Part shown: one piece after another, positions 52,896 through 59,811 of the stretch
How the letters are laid out: each line of letters starts with the position of its first letter
Position numbering within the stretch: position 1 is the stretch's first letter
DNA from: Algoriphagus limi
Lineage (GTDB): Bacteria > Bacteroidota > Bacteroidia > Cytophagales > Cyclobacteriaceae
DNA length: 64,000 nt
Assembly: GCF_024919275.1 (NCBI RefSeq)
Contig: NZ_JANWGH010000003.1
Coordinates: forward strand, 595,677-659,676
Direction of reading: 5' to 3'
Program-made: the position numbers and the translations under genes
Notes under the pieces: model-generated
Seen by the model: only the letters and a program-made list of their open reading frames with translations
The model's database searches: none
What the model was told of the DNA's origin: nothing

Positions 52896-53674
52896 ATTTA
52901 ATCGATACACACGCTCATATTTATTCACGCAAGTTCGAGTCCGATAAGGATGCGGTAATGCAGGAGATTCGAGAAGCAGGGGTAGAACGAATCTACATGC
53001 CTAATATCGATGTGGAGTCCATCGACGAAATGCTGGAAATGGAAAAATCCTATCCGGGTTTTTGTATTCCTATGATGGGTCTACATCCTTGTGATGTCAA
53101 AGAAGATTTCGAAGCGCAATTGGAAGTAATGAAAGATTGGCTTTGGAAGCGACCTTTTGCAGCAGTAGGTGAAATAGGATTGGATTTGTATTGGGATAAA
53201 ACCTTTTTCGAAGAGCAAAAACAGGCACTTCGTGAGCAAATTACTTGGGCAAAATCCCTGAATTTACCCATCGTCCTACATTGTCGGGAGTCCATGGATG
53301 AGACTATAGCCATTATTCGGGAAATGCAGGACGGGAACTTAAAAGGAATTTTCCATTGCTTTACGGGAAATCTCGATCAGGCTCAGCAGATTATTGAATT
53401 AGGCTTTCTCTTAGGAATTGGAGGAGTGGTTACTTATAAAAATGGAGGCTTGGATCAGGTACTTCCTCATCTGAAACTTGAAAATTTGGTCCTGGAGACT
53501 GATGCCCCATACTTAGCGCCGGTTCCTTTTCGTGGGAAACGAAACACACCTGCTTATTTGCCTTATATTGCAGAGCGGGTAGGAGATTTGATGGAGACCA
53601 ATGCAGCCGAAGTTGCTCAAATAACGAAGGAAAACGCACTCGCATTATTTAAGGAATTTGACTATGAATTATAA
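52892..53674 (+). CDS. tatD: TatD family hydrolase
   Basis: About 260 residues from the ATG at 52892, whose ATGA overlaps the stop of the glycosyltransferase. Metal-site motifs of the TatD amidohydrolase-like barrel: LIDTHAHIYS at the start, MMGLHPCDV, AVGEIGLDLYWD (Glu), PIVLHCRESMDETI, GIFHCFTG and LVLETDAPYLAPVPFRGKRN. Family members are 3'-5' DNA exonucleases/deoxyribonucleases. It overlaps the asparaginase gene by 11 bp. Its membership in a polysaccharide operon appears to be transcriptional rather than functional. Confidence 0.94.
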   Translation: MNLIDTHAHIYSRKFESDKDAVMQEIREAGVERIYMPNIDVESIDEMLEMEKSYPGFCIPMMGLHPCDVKEDFEAQLEVMKDWLWKRPFAAVGEIGLDLYWDKTFFEEQKQALREQITWAKSLNLPIVLHCRESMDETIAIIREMQDGNLKGIFHCFTGNLDQAQQIIELGFLLGIGGVVTYKNGGLDQVLPHLKLENLVLETDAPYLAPVPFRGKRNTPAYLPYIAERVGDLMETNAAEVAQITKENALALFKEFDYEL

Positions 53675-54731
53675 AATAGTCCGACTCAATACACAGGCAA
53701 AAACGAGTAAGACCTCCTCTGTTCTGATTATTTACACGGGAGGTACTTTGGGGATGGCTTATGATGAAAGCGGTTCCTTAGTCCCCTTTAATTTTGGCCA
53801 GATTTTGGAAAAAATCCCCATTCTTTCCAATCTGAATGTGGCTATAACGGTGATTTCTTTTCCTTCACCGATTGATTCGTCCAATGTGTCCATGTTGCAC
53901 TGGAAGGATATGGCTTATATCATCCATGAAAATTATGACAGCTACGATGGATTTGTCGTGTTGCATGGTACGGATACTATGGCCTATTCAGCTTCCATGC
54001 TCAGCTACATGCTTCATGGATTGAATAAACCTGTGATTTTTACAGGAGCGCAACTTCCCATCTCGGCTTTACGCTCAGATGCGCGGGAAAATTTGATGAC
54101 GAGCTTGGAAATCGCCACTGCCAAAATCGACGATAAACCTCTCGTTCCGGAAGTTTGTATTTTCTTCAATCACATGCTACTGAGGGGCAACCGTTCGAAA
54201 AAAGTGCAGAGTGTACATTTTGATGCCTTTGAATCGGAAAATTATCCTCCTTTAGCTGAATCCGGGATTGTGATCGATTATCATACGGCAGCCATTCGGC
54301 CTTATGAACCGAATCGCAAACTCCAATTGATGAATGAGCTCGATAATCGGGTGATGATTCTTAAGCTTTTTCCCGGAATCACAGATCAGATTATGGACGC
54401 CTGTTTTGCAACGCCAGGTTTGCGAGGAGTGGTACTTGAAACCTATGGTTCAGGAAATAGTCCCAGTGAAGCCTGGTTTATGCGATCCTTGGAGCGCGCC
54501 ATCAAAAAGGGTTTGATCATTCTAAATGTATCCCAGTGTAACGGTGGCCGGGTGATTCAAGGAAGATATGAGACTTCCCGGGAATTGCTGAATGTGGGAG
54601 TGGTTAGTGGGGCTGATATGACGACCGAAGCGGCTATCACGAAGTTGATGTTTTTACTGGGGCAATACACCGATAGAGAAGAAATCCGAAAGCGTTTAAC
54701 GATTCCTTTGGCTGGGGAGATGACTACCTAG
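53664..54731 (+). CDS. ansA: Type I L-asparaginase
   Basis: About 355 residues from the ATG at 53664 (a TTG 6 bp upstream is open). First Thr nucleophile in IYTGGTLGMAYDESG, second in VVLHGTDTMAYSASMLSYML, then FTGAQLPISALRSDARENL. C-terminal motifs: RGVVLETYGSGNSP and SQCNGGRV. It hydrolyses L-asparagine to aspartate and ammonia; no signal peptide is seen, so the enzyme is cytoplasmic, as type I enzymes are. It is the last gene of the seven-gene run. Confidence 0.95.
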   Translation: MNYKIVRLNTQAKTSKTSSVLIIYTGGTLGMAYDESGSLVPFNFGQILEKIPILSNLNVAITVISFPSPIDSSNVSMLHWKDMAYIIHENYDSYDGFVVLHGTDTMAYSASMLSYMLHGLNKPVIFTGAQLPISALRSDARENLMTSLEIATAKIDDKPLVPEVCIFFNHMLLRGNRSKKVQSVHFDAFESENYPPLAESGIVIDYHTAAIRPYEPNRKLQLMNELDNRVMILKLFPGITDQIMDACFATPGLRGVVLETYGSGNSPSEAWFMRSLERAIKKGLIILNVSQCNGGRVIQGRYETSRELLNVGVVSGADMTTEAAITKLMFLLGQYTDREEIRKRLTIPLAGEMTT

Positions 54732-54757
54732 AAAAGGGGTGCGATTTTCTCACGAAA

Positions 54758-54789
54758 TTTGGAAAGGGAAAGAATAATTTTTTTCTTTG
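54758..54789 (+). promoter_or_regulatory. Promoter of tRNA-Ser
   Basis: TTTG at 54758-54761, a 20-bp spacer and TTTCTTTG at 54782-54789, one mismatch from TAnnTTTG. Predicted start about 30 nt before the mature tRNA. Confidence 0.5.
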
Positions 54790-54824
54790 CACTCCGATTC
54801 AGCAAATGAATCAACAGACCATAC

Positions 54825-54912
54825 AGAGAGGTGTCCGAGTGGTTGAAGGAGCACGCCTGGAAAGTGTGTATACCCCTAAAGGGTATCGAGGGTTCGAATC
54901 CCTTCCTCTCTG
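54825..54912 (+). tRNA. tRNA-Ser (anticodon GGA)
   Basis: An 88-nt cloverleaf with a long variable arm, as in class II tRNAs. The acceptor stem AGAGAGG pairs with CCTCTCT, the discriminator is G, and CCA is not encoded. The anticodon stem CACGC/GTGTG holds the loop CTGGAAA, giving anticodon GGA, which reads UCC/UCU serine codons. The variable arm is TACCC-CTAAA-GGGTA. The T-loop is GGTTCGAATCC-like. It is followed by a hairpin terminator and then by an AT-rich island, so its 3' end is a plausible integration target. Confidence 0.96.
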
Positions 54913-54919
54913 CATAATA

Positions 54920-54958
54920 AAAACCTAACTATTTGATTTAATGATGGTTAGGTTTTTT
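54920..54958 (+). terminator. Terminator after tRNA-Ser
   Basis: AAACCTAAC, a 17-nt loop, GTTAGGTTT and a T-run; a 9-bp stem only 8 bp after the tRNA. Confidence 0.85.
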
Positions 54959-55076
54959 ATTTTTCGTAGGGGTGTGATTTGGGGTGTGGATTATTGAAGC
55001 TTATCAAGAAAATCTTCCATGATTTACTTTATTATGGTATACCAGTACAGAGCTTATTTTGTGAGTTAAGGCCCTT

Positions 55077-55469
55077 CTATTTGTCTGATGTTTCATTGTC
55101 GAAAAAAAACTCCGTATTTGAAAAGACTTCCTTAAGTCCGTTACAGGACCTGTTAAGTTGAAATTGGACACACTCTCTTTTCCCTTTCAGAACATCATCG
55201 ATCATTACTAATATTTTTCGCTGTTGGTCTGTAGTCAGTCTCCCAATTGGCTCTATATCGGAATAAGCAAGCATGGTTTTTTCATAGGCCTTGAGATAAT
55301 CTTGTGAATTCTGATAGCGTTCCTTGCTCATTCTCATAGCCTTGCTTGTATAAATCATGCTAGTGATTTCTTTTAATTCCTCCAGCAACCTTTTAAAAGT
55401 ACCGACAATATACCCTGGATTGAACCCTTCTTCGGAGGTGTGATATTTCATTTTTTCTCGATCGTACAT
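55077..55469 (-). CDS. Hypothetical helical protein
   Basis: 130 residues, not recognised. Mostly helical: YIVGTFKRLLEELKEITSMIYTSKAMRMSKERYQ and LTTDQQRKILVMIDDVLKGK. No membrane segment, signal or catalytic motif is visible. It lies at the tRNA end of the island, where an integrase would often be. The codon usage looks normal for an AT-rich gene, and the frame has no frameshift, so it is probably real, but support is limited to length and composition. Confidence 0.5.
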   Translation of the reverse strand: MYDREKMKYHTSEEGFNPGYIVGTFKRLLEELKEITSMIYTSKAMRMSKERYQNSQDYLKAYEKTMLAYSDIEPIGRLTTDQQRKILVMIDDVLKGKRECVQFQLNRSCNGLKEVFSNTEFFFDNETSDK

Positions 55470-55793
55470 TGGTTTTCTATTTTAACCTCATTTGGTAGAG
55501 CTAAACTCAAATGGTAGAAAAATTTTAATTTTTAGATCTAAACTATTTAACCTAATTAATTTAATCAATACCATAAACTGGGGGTTTTTCTAATAAACCT
55601 TGTTTCATGGCTTTTAATATTCTAGAAAAGTTTAATTGATACTTTCACACACACATGCGGAATTTTTTTTCCGCTTTCTTACAAAGTATTTATTTAGAAG
55701 GGTTCTATTAGAAAGATTTAATTGTAGGGTATTATTTAATAAGTACTATTTATAGGTTCGTACTTAGATTCATGAACATGTTTATCGTTTGTT
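55470..55793. other. AT-rich non-coding gap inside the island
   Basis: 324 bp of low-complexity AT-rich DNA with no ORF worth reporting. Short T and A runs are common. I see no clear hairpin, iteron or palindrome. Confidence 0.6.
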
Positions 55794-56558
55794 CTAGGGT
55801 GGGTTCTTTCGAAGTTGATCGAAGTGGCCTTTTACCTTTTGCAAGATTCTTTCCTTTTCTTTCACCCGGAGTCTTGCTTTAATATCCTTGAGAGCTTTCT
55901 TTTCTTCTACTCTGTAAGCAAGGTTTTCAAAAGACAAGGTTAATGAAAAGGTAATTCCCCTTGATTTTGGGAGGTAAACGAAACGGTTATACTTCTCCAA
56001 GTATTCGAATATTTTTTTTCTTCTTGAGCTTTTTGGTTTCATCCAATATTGAATCTTTTCAGGTATGGGGTTCTTTATGCCATTTGATTCTTGACTGGGA
56101 TATCCAGCCATTCTTGCTAAAAGAAGATCATTACTCACCTTAGCCCAAGACCTTTTCTGGATTATTGATTTAAAAGCGGTAAAGGCAAGAAAACATACAA
56201 ATCTAAATTCATCCTCTTCTTCCTTTAAACTAAAGTAGGTTGATATATGAATACCTGTCCATGGGCTACTGGTCATTTCGGAAATTCTCTCAAATAGGTA
56301 TTTGCCATTGGATTTGATTTCTTGAATTCGGATCGTTGGGATTTTAACCTCCCAGCTTTCCATAAAATCATCAATGTTCTCAAAAATGGCATCTTCCGAA
56401 TAAACCATCTGGTAAACAGCATAGTCAATTATATTCCTAAGGCATCTTTTAGGTTGATTTAGAAATCCTTGGAGAAGTTGAATTGGAAAATTCAGGAATT
56501 TATTTCTAATCTCCATATCTGAGACCCTCCTTGTCCTTGGTCCAAAATCTAGTGACAT
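55794..56558 (-). CDS. Hypothetical basic protein of the island
   Basis: 254 residues, family not recognised. The N-terminal half has aromatic-rich helices (NIIDYAVYQMVYSEDAIFENIDDF, VCFLAFTAFKSIIQKRSWAKVSNDLLLARMAG). A basic linker (KPKSSRRKKIFEYLEKYNRFVYLPKSRGI) and a strongly charged C-terminal coil (EEKKALKDIKARLRVKEKERILQKVKG) follow. Such layouts occur in DNA-binding plasmid or element proteins, but no replication-initiator motif can be identified. It lies 84 bp downstream of the next island gene. Confidence 0.65.
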   Translation of the reverse strand: MSLDFGPRTRRVSDMEIRNKFLNFPIQLLQGFLNQPKRCLRNIIDYAVYQMVYSEDAIFENIDDFMESWEVKIPTIRIQEIKSNGKYLFERISEMTSSPWTGIHISTYFSLKEEEDEFRFVCFLAFTAFKSIIQKRSWAKVSNDLLLARMAGYPSQESNGIKNPIPEKIQYWMKPKSSRRKKIFEYLEKYNRFVYLPKSRGITFSLTLSFENLAYRVEEKKALKDIKARLRVKEKERILQKVKGHFDQLRKNPP

Positions 56559-56642
56559 TCCTTATGTGACTTGAAATGCAGGTATTAGCAAGGATAGAAG
56601 ATATTCTATCCTTGCATACATTGAATAAATAAAATGAAATCA

Positions 56643-57191
56643 TCAGGATTTTTTATTTGGATAGTTTTTAGATCCCGATTTACATGCATCATTTAATATG
56701 CTTCTTAAAACAAATTCAGAGGCCTTTCCAGCTATTAGAATTTCTTGAATTAGTTTATTGATGACCTTGACTCGGTCTTTGCATTCAGGGTAAAAGCCTT
56801 CAAGCAGATAAAGGTTGAATGAAGACCTATCAGGCGAGAAACTTACCAATACAAGGTGGAGGTCTTTTTCATCCTTTTGGTAGGTCCTAAGCCTGCCGTA
56901 ATACCAATCTGAGAAAAGTGTCTTGTCTAGGGAAGACAGGAACTTAAGGCATCCCTGTGAATTTTTAAATGTCAATAACTCACCCAAGATTTGGCCCCTT
57001 GTGAATTTCTCAATTAGAATTTTTCGAGGAATACGTGAGTCATCTGGAGCTGAATCAGAATGTTCTAATTTCTGCTTATACCAGGACTTTCCATCAACCA
57101 CTCTAAAATGGCAGGGCTGGAAAATTTTTGTATCTTCAAGCATCCTACTGTCTAAAGACACATTTGCGGAGGTTTGGTGATTCCTTTTCAT
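56643..57191 (-). CDS. Hypothetical protein downstream of the HTH gene
   Basis: 182 residues, not recognised. It has mixed alpha/beta character: RILEDTKIFQPC-like start, RTYQKDEKDLHLVLVSFSPDRSSFNLYLLEGFYPE, then a C-terminal helix (VKVINKLIQEILIAGKASEFVLRSIL). No signal or membrane segment. It starts 2 bp after the HTH gene stop, so the two are almost certainly co-transcribed and may work together, for example as element maintenance genes (inference). Confidence 0.65.
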   Translation of the reverse strand: MKRNHQTSANVSLDSRMLEDTKIFQPCHFRVVDGKSWYKQKLEHSDSAPDDSRIPRKILIEKFTRGQILGELLTFKNSQGCLKFLSSLDKTLFSDWYYGRLRTYQKDEKDLHLVLVSFSPDRSSFNLYLLEGFYPECKDRVKVINKLIQEILIAGKASEFVLRSILNDACKSGSKNYPNKKS

Positions 57192-57193
57192 CT

Positions 57194-57469
57194 TTACCTC
57201 CGCTTTTTGTTTTCCAATGCTTCTAGAACTTTTTCTAGATCATACCGAATCACAGATCCTACCTGAATGAATGGGATTCTGTTTTCTTTTCTCCACCTTG
57301 ATATTGTGGGCCGTGTTACACCAAGCTTAGCACCAAGCTCATCTGTGTCGAGAATGGTTTTCGTTGGGGTTTCTGTCTTTGAAGTCTCAGGGTGTTTGAG
57401 CTCAATTAGTAATCCTTCAATGTTGGCAAGTCTTTCATCAAGGATTTCGAAAGGGTTTTTTATCCTCAT
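57194..57469 (-). CDS. Excisionase-like helix-turn-helix protein (HTH_17 type)
   Basis: 91 residues. An N-terminal helix (FEILDERLANIEGLLIELKH) is followed by a MerR-like/excisionase winged helix: ILDTDELGAKLGVTRPTISRWRKENRIPFIQVGSVIRYDLEKVLEALE. The pattern of HTH followed by IPFxxVGxxxRY is the hallmark of Bacteroidota excisionase/DNA-binding proteins found on conjugative and integrative elements. It probably controls the downstream gene or assists excision. A perfect 18-bp palindrome lies 50 bp upstream and may be its operator. Confidence 0.85.
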   Translation of the reverse strand: MRIKNPFEILDERLANIEGLLIELKHPETSKTETPTKTILDTDELGAKLGVTRPTISRWRKENRIPFIQVGSVIRYDLEKVLEALENKKRR

Positions 57470-57519
57470 TTCTGCAATTGTTTAGTGTTGCAGAAATGTT
57501 ATTCACTTTTTATATATAG

Positions 57520-57537
57520 AACCGGTTCGAACCGGTT
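57520..57537. promoter_or_regulatory. Perfect 18-bp palindrome upstream of the HTH gene
   Basis: AACCGGTTCGAACCGGTT is fully self-complementary and GC-rich in AT-rich surroundings. It also reads as two ACCGGTT units 10 bp apart. It lies 50 bp before the HTH start, without a T-tract, so an operator is more likely than a terminator. Confidence 0.5.
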
Positions 57538-57545
57538 TCAAAAAA

Positions 57546-58310
57546 TTATTCTTCCATAGTAAGCCTTGATTCAAGTATTTTCATTTCATCAGTTGCCTTT
57601 TGTTTTTTGTCCTCCGGAAGCCTTTCAATCGCCCAATTGTATTCTTCAATTCTGTTTAATTTTTTAGTATTTGATTCCAATTCAATGCATTTTCCAAATC
57701 GTCTAATTGCATTTGTGAAAACGGAAAAAGTTTTTTTCAATTTCTCTCCGTTTTTGTATCCATAATCCCTGGCAACTTCATCAAAATTATGGTTATAAAC
57801 TTTATCGTTGGTGAAGTATAAATAAAGAGCTAACCTGTCAATAGTAACTCCGTCTTTATACTTTACCTTAGGGCTTTCGGTTTCAGTTTTAATTTTTTTT
57901 TCGGTTTCATTTAATTCTTCAATTGCCTTGTTTGTTTCGATTTTCTCTTCGGTTGACCTTTGGTTTGAATTTGATTTCTTTTCTTTAGTGGATTCAATTG
58001 ATTTAGCAAGTTGATTCAACTCAAAAATCACCTTATCTGTCGAACCATCTGGAAAAGCCTTGTTTTGTCTCGTTAGTTCTGCTTCCTCAGCCCAATAAGC
58101 TTTGAAATGGTGGAATCTTGATGAATTTCCGCTAATCTTTCCAAATTCTTTTGCATCGAGGTATTTATGGCGAATTAATTCGATTCGCTGTTTTGCTGTT
58201 TCAAATCGTTTTTCCTTGATAAGATTTAAAATGTGTCTTTTGAAACCAAATACTCCTTCAATTTTGAAGTTGAATGGATCCCATTGATCCAAGGTTGTTC
58301 TTTCATCCAT
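57546..58310 (-). CDS. Hypothetical charged protein with central coiled coil
   Basis: About 254 residues from the ATG at 58310; a TTG at 58340 would add 10. The N-terminus (RTTLDQWDPFNFKIEGVFGFKRHILNLIKEKRFE) is helical. The middle (KSIESTKEKKSNSNQRSTEEKIETNKAIEELNETEKK) is highly charged and probably a coiled coil or disordered linker. The C-terminal part (DGVTIDRLALYLYFTNDKVYNHNFDEVARDYGYKNGEKLKKTFSVF) resembles a small helical DNA-interaction domain, but no family can be named. It is the first gene of the minus-strand island run. Confidence 0.65.
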   Translation of the reverse strand: MDERTTLDQWDPFNFKIEGVFGFKRHILNLIKEKRFETAKQRIELIRHKYLDAKEFGKISGNSSRFHHFKAYWAEEAELTRQNKAFPDGSTDKVIFELNQLAKSIESTKEKKSNSNQRSTEEKIETNKAIEELNETEKKIKTETESPKVKYKDGVTIDRLALYLYFTNDKVYNHNFDEVARDYGYKNGEKLKKTFSVFTNAIRRFGKCIELESNTKKLNRIEEYNWAIERLPEDKKQKATDEMKILESRLTMEE

Positions 58311-58392
58311 TCTTTCTCTGTTTTGATAAAAGTTACCCAAAAATGATAGACAGTCTTTTTTGGTTTAATAATTTCCCTTGTTTTAAATGTAG

Positions 58393-58500
58393 AGTTTTGT
58401 GAAGTTCAAGGTTAAGTTTTGATAAGTCTTAGTATAAATCTTGCTATTGTTACTAGGCTAACTTTTACTAAAGCGCAAAATGAAGTTTTGTCAAGTTTTG
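58393..58500. repeat. Four copies of AGTTTTG upstream of the island operon
   Basis: Direct copies start at 58393 (AGTTTTG), 58414, 58483 and 58493 (AAGTTTTG), all in the same orientation. The pairs are spaced 21-22 and 10 bp apart, i.e. on one helix face. They lie in the region that should hold the promoter of the first island gene. Confidence 0.45.
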
Positions 58501-58779
58501 ATGGATCGTTCTATTCTAAAAAGCTGCCTTGAAAAGTGAGTCCAGTTCATTATATACTAGCCTTTGTTATTCTTTCAATATTAACTCTTCTTACACCGTA
58601 AAAATTAATTATACAAAATTATTTTGTTTGTAAAAAAGGGGATACCATTGCCAAGAATTTATCCTGATCTTGGATTTACAATAATCTAGGAATCTAAATT
58701 GATACTGCCTTTCTTGTCTATTTTCCAACCATTCTTCAGAAAGAGATATAGAGGATATTCGGGACTTTAGAACATAGAA
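58501..58779. other. Non-coding stretch at the right edge of the island
   Basis: About 280 bp between the AGTTTTG repeats and the PorP/SprF stop. AT-rich, no ORF, no clear inverted or direct repeat, and no copy of the tRNA-Ser 3' end. Confidence 0.55.
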
Positions 58780-59739
58780 CTACCAAATACTGATGTCATT
58801 GCTCGGGTCCCGCTCATCCTTACCGAACAGGTTGAATACGGCAGTGAACTCATGAATCCTTCCGGGGATTTGGTAGGAATTGGCCACGGGAAATTCAAAA
58901 ATATAGCCGATCCGAAGCCGGTCCGTCAATATTCCGAACTGGAAGTTGCTCGCATAATCAAACCGGTGTCCACCTCCAACCCATACCCGGTCCATCAGAA
59001 GAACCTTCAGGTTGACATCAAACTGGTCCGGCAGATTCTTCTGCGAGCGGAAGAATGCGTTGGTAATAACCGCAAGGTTGGGACTCAAGCGCTCCCGGAA
59101 TCCCGCCTGAAGCATTTTACTGGCAGGATACCCATCCATAAATTCATCCCCTGATTTTATTCTGCCTCCATTTACCCGGTGCATACCATAACTCACATAG
59201 TATTTACGGTGAGTAAGGGCCATGCCAATATTAAAATCCAAAATCTGCATATCGGAGAACTGTCCGAAATACTGGCCCAGGGTAGGGTCATTCTGCTCTT
59301 CGGTAGTTAGGGAATTCCCATCCAGCCTGATCTGCTGGTAGCTAAATCCCGCACCCAGTCTCAGGTTATGTTTTTCACTGATCCGTATTCTGGATGCATA
59401 GGCAACAATCAACTCGGTCTCACGAAATGCACCATAACTGTCATGCAATAAATTAACGGATGCAGCATTTTTTCCCATCAGATCAGGATCCTGCTCGCCT
59501 GACAACTGGCCAAAATCCATTTCCGCACTGAAAAAATAGGTTTTCGGTGCCCCTTCTATCCCGGACCACTGGTTTCGAACAAAACCCCTCAGGGTACTTC
59601 CCTCATAACCAGTCAGTCCCGGATTGAAATAGCTCTGAAAATGCGAAAACTGGCTGATATATTTTCGGGACTGGCTATAGCCATTCAGGGCAGCGAGGAT
59701 GCCAACCAATGCCACGAGTAGGAACTTTCTAAATCTCAT
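58780..59739 (-). CDS. PorP/SprF family type IX secretion outer-membrane protein
   Basis: 319 residues. Signal peptide (KFLLVALVGILAALNGYSQ), then YISQFSHFQSYFNPGLTGYEGSTLRGFVRNQWSGIEGAPKTYFFSAEMDF, the PorP/SprF signature (NPAxxG...RxQW...P). Amphipathic strands of a 14-stranded barrel follow (LRLGAGFSYQQIRL, KYYVSYGMHRVNGGRI, FQFGILTDRLRIGYIFEFPV). In gliding bacteria these proteins are secreted-adhesin partners of the T9SS. It lies 72 bp downstream of the giant adhesin gene on the same strand, the usual adhesin-PorP/SprF order, so it probably serves that adhesin. Confidence 0.92.
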   Translation of the reverse strand: MRFRKFLLVALVGILAALNGYSQSRKYISQFSHFQSYFNPGLTGYEGSTLRGFVRNQWSGIEGAPKTYFFSAEMDFGQLSGEQDPDLMGKNAASVNLLHDSYGAFRETELIVAYASRIRISEKHNLRLGAGFSYQQIRLDGNSLTTEEQNDPTLGQYFGQFSDMQILDFNIGMALTHRKYYVSYGMHRVNGGRIKSGDEFMDGYPASKMLQAGFRERLSPNLAVITNAFFRSQKNLPDQFDVNLKVLLMDRVWVGGGHRFDYASNFQFGILTDRLRIGYIFEFPVANSYQIPGRIHEFTAVFNLFGKDERDPSNDISIW

Positions 59740-59785
59740 CTTTTTTCAACTAAAAATTATAAAATAATACTCCGGAAACAATCCT

Positions 59786-59803
59786 GCGGGAAATGAATCC
59801 CGC
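59786..59803 (-). other. Hairpin between the adhesin and PorP/SprF genes
   Basis: GCGGGA/TCCCGC with a 6-nt loop, without T-tract. Placed in the 72-bp intercistronic gap, it could stabilise or partition the mRNA. Confidence 0.35.
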
Positions 59804-59811
59804 CGGTTCTT

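Larger units (their letters stand above)
54959..58700. mobile_element. AT-rich island next to tRNA-Ser, likely remnant of an integrated element
   Basis: It begins right after the tRNA-Ser terminator. All five genes lie on the minus strand, four have no recognisable family, and one is an excisionase-like HTH protein. The stretch is visibly richer in A/T than its neighbours and contains several non-coding gaps. No tyrosine or serine integrase, relaxase or transposase is present, and I found no second copy of the tRNA 3' end to mark the far boundary. The right limit is therefore approximate (before the PorP/SprF gene at 58780). Confidence 0.45.

Noticed and set aside
54979-55161. 60-residue plus-strand ORF after the tRNA
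   Set aside because: Overlaps the better-supported minus-strand gene at 55077 and has no recognisable features; not an integrase fragment as far as can be seen.
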